Positions 7,403 to 15,767 of a DNA stretch of 46,992 nt are shown piece after piece; positions within the stretch are counted from its first letter, which is position 1, and the number at the start of each line of letters is the position of its first letter. Origin of the DNA: Burkholderiaceae bacterium (GTDB taxonomy: Bacteria; Pseudomonadota; Gammaproteobacteria; Burkholderiales; Burkholderiaceae_C); the NCBI GenBank assembly GCA_016790515.1, contig JAEUOY010000093.1:1-46992 (forward strand), in the 5' to 3' direction. A program made the position numbers and the translations under genes. The notes under the pieces are model-generated. The model saw only the letters and a program-made list of their open reading frames with translations. It was not told where the DNA came from and did no database searches.

Positions 7403-9009
7403 AAGCCACGCACGCCATCCTGGGGTCGATCCTCGTCGCCGCGGTCGGCATCGGCGGCTACCTGCTCGGCTCGCGCGGCCGCGCCCCCGCCGACGGGCTC
7501 GCGCCGATGGCCGTGCCGGCCTCCGGCGCGTCGGCGGCGCCGCGCAGGATCCTCTACTACCGCAACCCGATGGGCCTGCCCGACACCTCGCCGACGCCGA
7601 AGAAGGACCCGATGGGGATGGACTACGTCCCCGTCCACGAGGGCGAGGAGCCCGCCCCGGACGCGGGTTCGGCGCGGATCGTTCGCATCGGCACCGAGAA
7701 GGTCCAGAAGCTCGGCGTTCGCACCGAGGCGGCCGCGCTGCGGCCGCTGGGCCGCACGGTCCGTGCCGCCGGCCGGGTCGAAGCCGACGAGCGCCGGGTC
7801 TCGATGATCGCGCCGAAGTTCGAGGGCTATGTCGAGCGGCTGCAGGTCAACGCGACCGGGCAATCGGTGACCAAGGGGCAGCCGCTGTTCGAGGTCTACA
7901 GCCCGGAGCTGGTGTCGGCGCAGCGCGAGTACGCCATCGCCGTGCAGGGCGCGCGGGCGATGAAGGACGCCGGCAACGAAGGCGCCGCGGCGGGCATGCA
8001 GCAGCTTGCCGACGCTGCGCTCGCCCGTCTGCGCAACTGGGACCTCGCGGCCGAAGACGTCGCTGCCCTCGCCAGCCCCGGCGAGCTGCGGCGGACGGTC
8101 ACGCTGCGCTCGCCGGTCTCGGGCATCGTCACCGAGAAGAAGGCCTTCCAGGGCATGCGCTTCATGCCGGGCGAGGCTCTCTACCAGGTGACCGACCTGT
8201 CTTCGGTGTGGGTGGTGGCCGACCTGTTCGAGCAGGACATCGGCCTGGTGAAGACCGGCGCGAAGGCGAGCGTCACGCTGCCGGCCTACCCCGGACAGTC
8301 CTTCAGCGGAACGATCACCTACGTCTACCCGACCCTGAAGGCCGAGACCCGCACGGTGCCGGTGCGCATCGAGCTGGCGAACCCGAGGCTGCTGCTGAAG
8401 CCGGCGATGTTCGCGCAGGTCGAGCTGCAGATCGGCTCGGGCGCACCGGTCCTCACGGTCGCGGATTCGGCGGTGATCGACAGCGGCAGGCGTCGGATCG
8501 TGCTCGTGCAGCGCGGCGAAGGACGCTTCGAGCCGCGCGAGATCCGCACCGGCGCGAGCAGCGACCACCGCGTCGAGGTGCTGGCCGGCCTGAAGGCGGG
8601 CGAGGAAGTCGTCGTCGCAGCCAACTTCCTGATCGATGCCGAAAGCAACCTCCAGGCGGCGATCGGCGGACTCGCCGGGCCCGCGGGCCACGCTGGCACA
8701 GCGCCCGCGGCAGTGGCGGCATCCGGACAGGCGTCAGACGCAACGCCGACGCCTGCCAGGACGCCGGTCGGCCACCGCGGCACCGGCCGTGTCGAAGCCA
8801 TCGATGCGAAGGCGGGCACACTGACGCTGAACCACGAGGCGATTGCATCGCTGAAGTGGCCGGCCATGTCGATGGACTTCCAGGTCGCCAACCCGTCGCT
8901 GCTGGACGGCCTGAAGCCGGGCGCGGCGGTGAACTTCGAGTTCGTCGAGCGCCAGCGCGGCGAATGGGTGATCACCCGCGTGACGCCCAAGGCGCACGGC
9001 GGCCACTGA
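7399..9009 (+). CDS. cusB: periplasmic adaptor of a copper/silver RND pump with C-terminal CusF domain
   Basis: A 536-residue membrane-fusion protein starting with GTG. After one N-terminal anchor (residues 5-24) comes a heavy-metal-binding domain at about 51-80 (Y-Y-R-N-P-M-G ... K-K-D-P-M-G-M-D-Y), rich in Met and typical of CusB/SilB. The hairpin, lipoyl and beta-barrel domains follow. The last 80 residues are a fused CusF-like copper chaperone: an H...W-P-A-M-S-M pattern matches the His, Trp, Met, Met ligands known from CusF. The fusion means that the chaperone moves with the pump. The gene overlaps the upstream stop and ends 10 bases before the inner-membrane gene. Specificity for Cu(I)/Ag(I) is well supported by these ligands. 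Confidence 0.92.
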   Translation: MKATHAILGSILVAAVGIGGYLLGSRGRAPADGLAPMAVPASGASAAPRRILYYRNPMGLPDTSPTPKKDPMGMDYVPVHEGEEPAPDAGSARIVRIGTEKVQKLGVRTEAAALRPLGRTVRAAGRVEADERRVSMIAPKFEGYVERLQVNATGQSVTKGQPLFEVYSPELVSAQREYAIAVQGARAMKDAGNEGAAAGMQQLADAALARLRNWDLAAEDVAALASPGELRRTVTLRSPVSGIVTEKKAFQGMRFMPGEALYQVTDLSSVWVVADLFEQDIGLVKTGAKASVTLPAYPGQSFSGTITYVYPTLKAETRTVPVRIELANPRLLLKPAMFAQVELQIGSGAPVLTVADSAVIDSGRRRIVLVQRGEGRFEPREIRTGASSDHRVEVLAGLKAGEEVVVAANFLIDAESNLQAAIGGLAGPAGHAGTAPAAVAASGQASDATPTPARTPVGHRGTGRVEAIDAKAGTLTLNHEAIASLKWPAMSMDFQVANPSLLDGLKPGAAVNFEFVERQRGEWVITRVTPKAHGGH

Positions 9010-9019
9010 CGAGGCGGCG

Positions 9020-12000
9020 ATGCTGAAGAACATCATCCGATGGTCCGGGCGCAACCCCTTCCTGGTGCTGCTCGGCACGCTGTTCGTCGTCGTCGCCGGC
9101 GCCGTCGCGGTCCTGCGCACCCCGCTCGATGCGCTGCCCGACCTGTCCGACGTGCAGGTCATCGTCTACACCGAATACCCCGGCCAGGCGCCGCAGGTCG
9201 TCGAGGACCAGATCAGCTACCCGCTGACCACGGCGATGCTGGCGGTGCCCAAGTCCAGGGTCGTGCGCGGCTTCTCGTTCTTCGGGGCCTCGTTCGTCTA
9301 CGTGATCTTCGAGGACGGCACCGACATCTACTGGGCGCGCAGCCGGGTGCTCGAATACCTGAACTTCGCCGCCGGCCGGCTGCCGCGGGGCGTCACGCCC
9401 ACCCTCGGGCCCGATGCCACCGGCGTGGGCTGGGTCTACCAGTACGCGCTGCTGGCGAAGAACAGGACGCTGGCCGAGCTGCGCGCGATCCAGGACTGGT
9501 ACCTGCGCTACCAGCTCACCAAGTCGCCGGGCGTCGCCGAGGTCGCCTCGCTGGGCGGCTTCGTGCAGACCTACCAGGTGACGGTCGACCCGCTGAAGCT
9601 GCGCAGCTTCGGCATCCCCTTGTCGCGCGTCGCCCAGGTGGTGCGCGAATCCAACCGCGACGTCGGCGGCCGCGTCGTCGAGATGGCCGAGACCGAGTAC
9701 ATGGTGCGCGGCAAGGGCTACCTGCGCGGCAGGGCCGACCTCGAGGCGCTGGTGCTGAAGTCCGACAAGGGCACGCCGGTGCGGGTGCGCGACGTCGCCC
9801 GCGTCGAACTGGCGCCCGACGAGCGCCGCGGGCTGTCCGAGCTCAACGGCGAGGGCGAGGTGGTCTCGGGCATCGTGATGTCGCGCTACGGGCAGAACGC
9901 GCTGGAAGTGATCCACAACCTGAAGACGCGCATCGCCGAGGTCTCGGCCGGCCTGCCCGAGGGGGTGAGCATCGAAGCGGTGTACGACCGCTCGGACCTG
10001 ATCCACCGCGCCATCGCCACCCTGAAGCGCACGCTGCTCGAGGAGAGCCTGATCGTCGCCGCGGTGTGCGTGGTGTTCCTGCTGCACCTGCGCTCGGCGC
10101 TGGTGGCGATCCTGATGCTGCCGGTGGGCGTGCTGATCGCCTTCATCGCGATGCGGCTGCTGGGCATGAACTCCAACCTGATGAGCCTGGGCGGCATCGC
10201 GATCGCGATCGGCGCGATGGTCGATGCGGCCATCGTGATGATCGAGAACGCGCACAAGCACCTGGAGCGGCTGCCCGCGGGGCATGCCCTGCGCGAGCGG
10301 GCCGATGCGATGCTCGACGCCTGCGCCGAGGTCGGGCCGGCGCTGTTCTTCTCGCTGCTGATCATCACCGTGTCGTTCCTGCCGGTGTTTGCGCTCGAGT
10401 CGCAGGAAGGCCGGCTGTTCTCGCCGCTGGCCTACACCAAGACCTTCTCGATGGCCGGCGCGGCGCTGCTGTCGGTGACGCTGGTGCCGGTGCTGATGCT
10501 GCTGTTCATCCGCGGCAGGGTGATGCCCGAGGCGCGCAACCCGCTGAACCGCTTCCTGATCCGGGCCTACCGGCCGATCATCGCCGGCGTGATGCGCTGG
10601 AAGCTGCCGACCCTCCTCGCCTCGCTGCTCGTGCTGGGCGCGACCTGGTACCCGGCGTCCCGGCTCGGCAGCGAGTTCATGCCGACGCTCGACGAAGGCA
10701 CGCTGCTGTACATGCCGGCCTCGCTGCCCGGCATGTCGATCACCAAGGCGGCCGAAGTGCTGCAGACGCAGGACAAGATCATCAAGAGCTTCCCCGAGGT
10801 CGCCTCGGTCTTCGGCAAGGCCGGTCGCGCCAATACCGCCACCGATCCGGCACCGACCGAGATGTTCGAGACGGTGATCAACCTGAAGCCGCAGAGCGAG
10901 TGGCGGCCGGGGATGAGCACCGACAGGCTGATCGCCGAGATGGACAAGGCCTTGCAGTTCCCCGGCATCTCCAACGCCTGGACGATGCCGATCAAGGCGC
11001 GCATCGACATGCTCTCGACCGGCATCCGCACGCCGATCGGCATCAAGGTGTTCGGCAAGGACCTGACGGAGATGGAGCGCCTGGCCCGGCAGATCGAGGC
11101 GGTGGTCAAGACCGTGCCCGGCACCACCAGCGCCTTCGCCGAGCGCATCACCGGCGGCAGCTACCTGACGATCGAACCGGACCGCGAGCAGCTGGCCCGC
11201 TACGGCCTGGGCGTCGGCGAGCTGCAGGACGTGATCGCCACCGCGCTGGGCGGCGAGATGGTGACGACGATGGTCGAGGGGCGCGAGCGCTTCGGCGTCT
11301 CCGTGCGCTACCCGCGCGAACTGCGTGGCAACCCGCAGCAGATCGAGCGCGAGGTGCTGGTGCCTGCGATGGATGGTGCCGGCGTGACGAACCTGCCGCT
11401 GGGGCAGGTCGCCAAGGTCTCCGTCGAGCGCGGCACGCCGGGCATCCGCACCGAGAACGCACTGCTGTCGGCCTACATCTTCGTCGACATCCGCGAGCGC
11501 GACATCGGCTCCTACGTGAAGGACGCGCGCAAGGCGGTGGCCGACCAGGTCACGTTCCCGCCCGGCTACTACATCAGCTGGAGCGGCCAGTTCGAGTCCA
11601 TGGAGCGGGCCGTCGAGAAGATGAAGATCGTCGTGCCGGTCACGCTGCTGATCATCTTCCTGCTGCTGTACCTGAACTTCAGGCGCCTGACCGAGACGCT
11701 GATCGTGATGCTGTCGGTGCCGTTCGCGCTGGTCGGCGGCGTCTGGCTGGTGTGGTGGCTGGGCTACAACCTGTCGGTGGCCGTGGCCGTGGGCTTCATC
11801 GCGCTGGCCGGCGTCGCCGCCGAGACCGGCGTCGTGATGCTGATCTACCTCGATCATGCCTGGGAGGCGGCGCAGGCCAGGTGTCGCGAAGAAGGCCGGG
11901 CGCCGGCGGCGAGCGAGCTCTACGCGGCGGTGATGGAAGGCGCGGTCGAGCGCGTGCGCCCGAAGATGATGACGGTGGTCGCGATCATGGCCGGCCTGCT

Positions 12001-12166
12001 GCCGATCCTGTGGGGCACCGGCACCGGCTCGGAGGTCATGAGCCGCATCGCCGCGCCGATGGTCGGCGGCATGGTCTCGTCGACCGTGCTGACGCTGGCG
12101 GTGATTCCGGCGCTCTACGCGCTGGTGAAGGGATGGCGGCTGCAGCGGATGGCGGCGGCGACCTGA
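9020..12166 (+). CDS. cusA: copper/silver RND transporter CusA (CzcA-type heavy-metal efflux)
   Basis: A 1048-residue inner-membrane pump of the HME-RND class. It begins with the usual M-L-K-N-I-I-R-W-S sequence and has 12 membrane segments with two large periplasmic loops. The proton-relay segment in TM4 is intact (G-A-M-V-D-A-A-I-V-M-I-E-N-A, with Asp and Glu). The three Met that bind Cu(I)/Ag(I) in E. coli CusA (M573, M623, M672) have counterparts here in L-L-Y-M-P, P-T-E-M-F-E-T and I-D-M-L-S-T-G-I. That points to monovalent copper or silver rather than Co/Zn/Cd. It is the last gene of the operon; no CusRS or CueR-type regulator is next to it. About 220 bases with no recognisable gene follow. 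Confidence 0.95.
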   Translation: MLKNIIRWSGRNPFLVLLGTLFVVVAGAVAVLRTPLDALPDLSDVQVIVYTEYPGQAPQVVEDQISYPLTTAMLAVPKSRVVRGFSFFGASFVYVIFEDGTDIYWARSRVLEYLNFAAGRLPRGVTPTLGPDATGVGWVYQYALLAKNRTLAELRAIQDWYLRYQLTKSPGVAEVASLGGFVQTYQVTVDPLKLRSFGIPLSRVAQVVRESNRDVGGRVVEMAETEYMVRGKGYLRGRADLEALVLKSDKGTPVRVRDVARVELAPDERRGLSELNGEGEVVSGIVMSRYGQNALEVIHNLKTRIAEVSAGLPEGVSIEAVYDRSDLIHRAIATLKRTLLEESLIVAAVCVVFLLHLRSALVAILMLPVGVLIAFIAMRLLGMNSNLMSLGGIAIAIGAMVDAAIVMIENAHKHLERLPAGHALRERADAMLDACAEVGPALFFSLLIITVSFLPVFALESQEGRLFSPLAYTKTFSMAGAALLSVTLVPVLMLLFIRGRVMPEARNPLNRFLIRAYRPIIAGVMRWKLPTLLASLLVLGATWYPASRLGSEFMPTLDEGTLLYMPASLPGMSITKAAEVLQTQDKIIKSFPEVASVFGKAGRANTATDPAPTEMFETVINLKPQSEWRPGMSTDRLIAEMDKALQFPGISNAWTMPIKARIDMLSTGIRTPIGIKVFGKDLTEMERLARQIEAVVKTVPGTTSAFAERITGGSYLTIEPDREQLARYGLGVGELQDVIATALGGEMVTTMVEGRERFGVSVRYPRELRGNPQQIEREVLVPAMDGAGVTNLPLGQVAKVSVERGTPGIRTENALLSAYIFVDIRERDIGSYVKDARKAVADQVTFPPGYYISWSGQFESMERAVEKMKIVVPVTLLIIFLLLYLNFRRLTETLIVMLSVPFALVGGVWLVWWLGYNLSVAVAVGFIALAGVAAETGVVMLIYLDHAWEAAQARCREEGRAPAASELYAAVMEGAVERVRPKMMTVVAIMAGLLPILWGTGTGSEVMSRIAAPMVGGMVSSTVLTLAVIPALYALVKGWRLQRMAAAT

Positions 12167-12279
12167 AACAGGCGGCCGCAGCGATCCTCGGCGGCAACAG
12201 CCAGCCGTTGAACGGGAACGGCACCTCGAGGGCCGCCGGCACGCCCAAGCGCCTGGCAGACGATGGCGAAGCCGAAGTT

Positions 12280-12299
12280 CTGCGCCAGCCTGGGCGCAG
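12280..12299 (+). terminator. possible hairpin terminator after cusA
   Basis: CTGCGCC and GGCGCAG form seven perfect pairs around a 6-base loop, 113 bases after the cusA stop and before the convergent SEFIR gene. No T-run follows. The rest of 12167-12385 shows no gene. Confidence 0.3.
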
Positions 12300-12385
12300 G
12301 GCAGCGCGCATCGCTGCGCGTGCCGGCGCGACCACCGAGCGCCAGGCGATGCCGGCGCGGCAGGTCCGCCGTCGTCCGGCAGGCT

Positions 12386-13396
12386 TCAGCGCTCGAGCAC
12401 CAGCGTGGCCGGCGACTTCCCGGCGGGATGACCCTGCACCGTCACCTCCCAGCCTTCGGCCTGGGCGCGGATCTGCACCATCTGGCCGGCCGCGGCGTCG
12501 ACCGGCAGGCTGAAGAACCCGGCAGCATCGGTGACCGTCGACGCGGGGCTGCCGACGATCGTGACCGTCGCGCCGGCGATCGGCCGCTGCACGTTGTCGA
12601 CGACCACGCCGGTGACGACGGTGCCGGACTGGGTGGCCGGCGCCGGCGGCCGCTTGCCGAACAGCCCGAGACCGGCGCCCGCCACGATCAGGCCAGCGCC
12701 GATCGCAAGGGCTGCGAAGAACCCGCGTCGCGAGCCTCGTCCGACCGGCCGCGCCTGCCGCGACCCTGCAGCCGACGGTTCGGCGGTCGCGGGCACCGAC
12801 TCGCGGGCAGCGTTGCCCGCCATCGGGTCCGCGGCCGGCAGCGGCGGCAGGGTCCGCCGCTGACCGAGCGGGGCGGCCACGACCCGCGGCTGCCCGGTCA
12901 GCCGACGGTAGAGGTCCTCGTAGCCCGCGGGGTCGTCGGCGCGGAAGAACGCAGCGCCCTGCAGCGGCAACGGGATGTCGTTCGGGCCCGAGTCGCCCAG
13001 CAACACCGGCACGAAGCGCTCGTTGCGCGTGCCGGCGTTGTAGAGCAGCTGGTAGACCAGGCTGCCCTCCCACAGCACGCCGTGTCCGCGGCCGGGCTCG
13101 TCGCGGCCTTCGACGCGCGCCCGGTAGGTGGGTGTGCAGACGAGGACGACGAGGTCGGCCAGGCGAAGCTGCTCGTCCATCCAGCGCGGCCAGCCTTGCG
13201 GCGGCCCGGCGGTCGCCACGTACTGGTCGATCAGCGCATCGATGCCGTCGCCGCGCAGCTTCTCGCACAGTGCCCGCACACGCTGCTGGTGTTCCGGCGA
13301 GTCGTGGCTGTAGCTGATGAAGACCCGCGGCGCAGGGGCCGCAGGGGCGGTCGGAACGCCTGCCGGGCCGGCAGCGCGGGCCGCGTCGGAGGTCAC
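12386..13396 (-). CDS. SEFIR-domain membrane protein with C-terminal carboxypeptidase-regulatory-like domain
   Basis: A 336-residue protein in three parts. Residues about 24-170 form a SEFIR/TIR-like domain: V-F-I-S-Y-S-H-D-S opens it, then W-P-R-W-M-D-E-Q, A-D-L-V-V-L-V-C-T-P-T-Y and a W-E-G-S-L-V-Y-Q-L-L-Y-N block. A Pro/Ala-rich linker leads to one membrane segment at about 225-246. Residues 259-336 are a small beta-sandwich like carboxypeptidase-regulatory domains (V-T-G-V-V-V-D...P-I-A-G-A-T-V-T-I...T-D-A-A-G-F-F-S-L). SEFIR domains mediate homotypic signalling or, in TIR relatives, NAD cleavage. The start is GTG, overlapping the upstream stop as GTGA, so its translation is coupled to the exported protein at 13393-14937. 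The predicted topology is cytoplasmic SEFIR and periplasmic C-terminus. Function is unknown; an envelope sensor or defence role is inference. Confidence 0.8.
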   Translation of the reverse strand: MTSDAARAAGPAGVPTAPAAPAPRVFISYSHDSPEHQQRVRALCEKLRGDGIDALIDQYVATAGPPQGWPRWMDEQLRLADLVVLVCTPTYRARVEGRDEPGRGHGVLWEGSLVYQLLYNAGTRNERFVPVLLGDSGPNDIPLPLQGAAFFRADDPAGYEDLYRRLTGQPRVVAAPLGQRRTLPPLPAADPMAGNAARESVPATAEPSAAGSRQARPVGRGSRRGFFAALAIGAGLIVAGAGLGLFGKRPPAPATQSGTVVTGVVVDNVQRPIAGATVTIVGSPASTVTDAAGFFSLPVDAAAGQMVQIRAQAEGWEVTVQGHPAGKSPATLVLER

Positions 13397-14937
13397 TTCG
13401 CCTCCCGCCCCGGGATCCAGCCTGCCTTCAGCCGCTCCAGCACCGCGTCGTCGCCGCGCAGTGCGATCGGCTCACCGGTGTCGAGGTCGCGCATGCCGAA
13501 CCCTGCATCCTCCAGGTCGATCGCACGCCCATACACGGTGCCCTGCCCCAGCGCGAAGGCCATGCGCCGCTGCGTGACCTGCCTGCGCAGGGAATCCGGC
13601 ACCCGCGCGATCGCCCGCTGCGCGGCGATCACCAGCAGTTCCTGCTCGTCGGGGCTGCGTCCGATCTCGCGCTCGAAGGCGGCGCGGTCCGCAGGCAGCG
13701 CCGACCAAACCGGGGTCTGGAAGCCCTGCTGATAGATCAGGTCGTAGACGAAGGCCAGCGCCCGTTCGGAACGCAGGCCCGAACTCTGCAGCGTGGCGCG
13801 TGCCCGATCGGTGCGCGGTTGCATCGCATCGAGCTGAACCCGCTGGAACGCCGGGTGCCGGCCCAGCTCGACGAAGCGCGAACGCCACGGCTCCCGCACG
13901 CGCGTCCCGCGCGGCCCTTCGAGCGCGCGATCGCCCAGCAACTTGAATGCATCGGTGTCCGGCTGTTCGAGCCACTGCCGCATCCACCCGGAATCGTCAC
14001 CCATGATCCGATCGAACCGGTCCGCGTCGACTTCGCGAAAGCGGCGCAACAGGCGCTGCAGCGAGCCGTCTCGGGCGTTCGCGAACAGCGGGCCGAACGA
14101 CAGGCCGCGGCCATCGATGTTCCCGACCACCATCGTGAACGGGTCTCCCGCGGTCTCGAGCTTGCCGGTCAGCACGACGAGGCGCCATGTCACCGAGTCC
14201 TCGTTGACCTGGTCGATCGCCCGCGCCAGCTCCTTGCGGTCGAGTCCGAGCAGGTCGGCGATGCGGTCGGTGATGATCGAGCCGGCGGTGCGCAGCGGGC
14301 GGGGCGACGGCTGCAATCCGGCACTGCCCGACGGCTGCTCGGCCTGCGCGAGCAGGCCGTCCGCTGCTGCGCTCGCCTGCCAGCCGACCCGGACGAAACC
14401 GCTGGCGAGGCCGGAGTTGGGTCGAGAGGCGGGCGCGGTCGCCGGCGCTGGCCGCGGCGACGCGCGAGCCGCCGCGGCGACGGCGGCGGCCAGCACGGAC
14501 GCGTCCTCCAGCATCCGCTTGTCCTTGCGCTGGACGACGACGATGGTGACCACATTGCCGCTGTCGTCGTCGAAGGACGGCACGATGGCCTGCCCCTCCC
14601 AGGGCGAGACCATCACGAGATCGGGCGGTGGCACGATCTGCAGCGTCACCCGGCCACCGGGCTGGGTATGGGCGGCCAGGCGGATGCGGGCCCTGCCCGC
14701 GTTGTCGGTGAACTCGATGGAGCCGTCGCCGACGGTGCCGATGCGAAGCCGCGGCAAGGGCTCGTTGCTCGCCAGCCTGACGTGAACGACCAGCACACCC
14801 CGCTCGGCGATCGCCGGGAGCGGCCAGGCGGCTGCCAGCGCGCCTGCCATCGCCGCGCCCTGCAACCAGCCGCGGCGTCCACGACAGTGGGTGTGCGACC
14901 GCGGGGCCGTCGGCGCAGAATCAGTCCACATCTTCAT
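13393..14937 (-). CDS. Tat-exported protein with beta-sandwich and lysozyme/chitosanase-fold-like domain
   Basis: A 514-residue protein. G-R-R-G-W-L-Q at residues 20-26, then a hydrophobic stretch to A-I-A at 44, reads as a twin-arginine signal. Residues about 45-140 form a beta-sandwich like carboxypeptidase-regulatory domains. After an Ala/Pro linker, residues about 220-500 contain V-N-E-D-S, then V-V-G-N-I-D-G-R-G-L-S-F-G-P-L and G-S-L-Q-R-L-L-R-R-F. This resembles the Glu...D-G-x-G-x-(S/T)-x-G pattern of GH46 chitosanases and related lysozyme-fold proteins; the fold call is by motif only. A sugar- or peptidoglycan-directed activity in the periplasm is inference. Start at 14937 is chosen because longer frames run into the divergent ACP gene. 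It is coupled to the SEFIR gene by a 4-base overlap. Confidence 0.65.
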   Translation of the reverse strand: MKMWTDSAPTAPRSHTHCRGRRGWLQGAAMAGALAAAWPLPAIAERGVLVVHVRLASNEPLPRLRIGTVGDGSIEFTDNAGRARIRLAAHTQPGGRVTLQIVPPPDLVMVSPWEGQAIVPSFDDDSGNVVTIVVVQRKDKRMLEDASVLAAAVAAAARASPRPAPATAPASRPNSGLASGFVRVGWQASAAADGLLAQAEQPSGSAGLQPSPRPLRTAGSIITDRIADLLGLDRKELARAIDQVNEDSVTWRLVVLTGKLETAGDPFTMVVGNIDGRGLSFGPLFANARDGSLQRLLRRFREVDADRFDRIMGDDSGWMRQWLEQPDTDAFKLLGDRALEGPRGTRVREPWRSRFVELGRHPAFQRVQLDAMQPRTDRARATLQSSGLRSERALAFVYDLIYQQGFQTPVWSALPADRAAFEREIGRSPDEQELLVIAAQRAIARVPDSLRRQVTQRRMAFALGQGTVYGRAIDLEDAGFGMRDLDTGEPIALRGDDAVLERLKAGWIPGREAK

Positions 14938-14947
14938 GGAGTAGCGA

Positions 14948-15349
14948 ATGCTCGGTCGGTCGGCGCTGCTCGCCTGCGCAGCGGGAGCCATCGTCGGCCT
15001 CGCAGTGCCCATGGTATCGCAGGGTCAGTCGACGACGGACCCCGCCGCGCGGCAGCCGCCGGCGGCACGTCGAGGCGACGAAGACCTGACGCTCCAAGAG
15101 CGTGTGCGCCGGATCGTCGCCGAGCAGCTGGGCGTGGCGGCGAGCCGTGTCGTGCCGTCGGCGAAGCTGGTCATGGACCTCGGCGCGGACTCGCTCGACG
15201 TCGTCGAGCTGGCGATGGCACTGGAGGAGGCATTCGGCGTCGAGATCGGCGACGACGACTGCGAGAACGTCGTGACCGTCGGCGACGCGATCGACTTGAT
15301 CGTCAGGCGGTCGAAGGCCGTGCCCCGAGCCGCGCGCGGCGGACGCTGA
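14948..15349 (+). CDS. acyl carrier protein with an N-terminal signal peptide
   Basis: A 133-residue protein. Residues about 48-120 are an AcpP-like domain: [13 protein letters not shown], then [18 protein letters not shown], with Ser82 in the D-S-L site that receives phosphopantetheine, and F-G-V-E-I-G-D-D-D. Ordinary AcpP is about 78 residues and cytoplasmic. Here the domain follows a hydrophobic segment (residues 5-22) ending in S-Q-G-Q, like a cleavable signal or anchor, plus a 20-residue linker. The ATG at 14948 has GGAG with 6-base spacing; the only internal ATG before the domain (15011) has no ribosome site, so the leader seems real. It is divergent from the Tat-exported gene with 10 bases between start codons. 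It is not next to fab genes, so a housekeeping role is unlikely. Confidence 0.8.
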   Translation: MLGRSALLACAAGAIVGLAVPMVSQGQSTTDPAARQPPAARRGDEDLTLQERVRRIVAEQLGVAASRVVPSAKLVMDLGADSLDVVELAMALEEAFGVEIGDDDCENVVTVGDAIDLIVRRSKAVPRAARGGR

Positions 15350-15767
15350 TGCCGCGGGACGCGGCCGCGCGTGCCCCGATCGGCATGCCATGGCCGACCA
15401 CGGCCGGCTGCGGTCTCGCTCGCGAGGTTCGAAGGCTTCGAGGCCCCGCACGATCAATGCCGCTCGGCACGAACGACCGGGCCGACGGACCCGCCCGGCC
15501 GGGGCGTGTCGCCGACAGGGCCACGCCCCGCCCGATCACCCCGAGCAACGCCGCTCCCGGCTCGCCCACGGCCGCGAACCTGTGCTACAAATCGCCGGGC
15601 ATCGACAGGGCCGTCGGGGCGACCTTGCAGTACAGCGGGTCGCCGCCGCCCGCTCCACCGGCCAGCCTGCCCTGCAGGGGACGCTGCGTCGGGCCTGATA
15701 AGACCAGATCGGACCCGGCGGCGAACGGCGCCGTGCGGCCCGGCCACAACCAGGAACGGAACCCGAG
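15350..15767. other. 418-base region between the ACP and OprD genes
   Basis: No convincing gene is present: the open frames are Arg/Pro-rich shadows without ribosome sites. The last 75 bases hold the probable OprD promoter region, including the operator candidate at 15696-15706. Confidence 0.6.
15696..15706 (+). promoter_or_regulatory. possible GntR/FadR-type operator before the OprD porin
   Basis: TGATAAGACCA reads on the other strand as TGGTCTTATCA, close to the T-N-G-T-N3-A-C-N-A pattern of FadR-subfamily GntR regulators, with one mismatch. It lies 61 bases before the porin start. A single degenerate match of this size is weak evidence. Confidence 0.25.

Noticed and set aside
8972-11857. 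A long minus-strand open frame opposite cusA
   Set aside because: It is rich in His, Arg and Gln repeats, matches no family and is the antisense of a well-conserved transporter.
12167-12385. Possible gene remnant between cusA and the SEFIR gene
   Set aside because: Both strands give short readable peptides, but none with a start, ribosome site or family motif. I see only a hairpin here.
15648-15657. A 10-base copy of the tRNA-Gly 3' end (GCCCGCTCCA) as a possible attachment site
   Set aside because: The match does not extend into the T-arm sequence, and ten bases of this composition are expected by chance in a 70% GC window. No integrase is present between the two sites.
15371-15767. Open frames in the gap ahead of the OprD gene
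   Set aside because: They are Arg/Pro/Ala-rich, run into the porin in another frame and have no ribosome sites.
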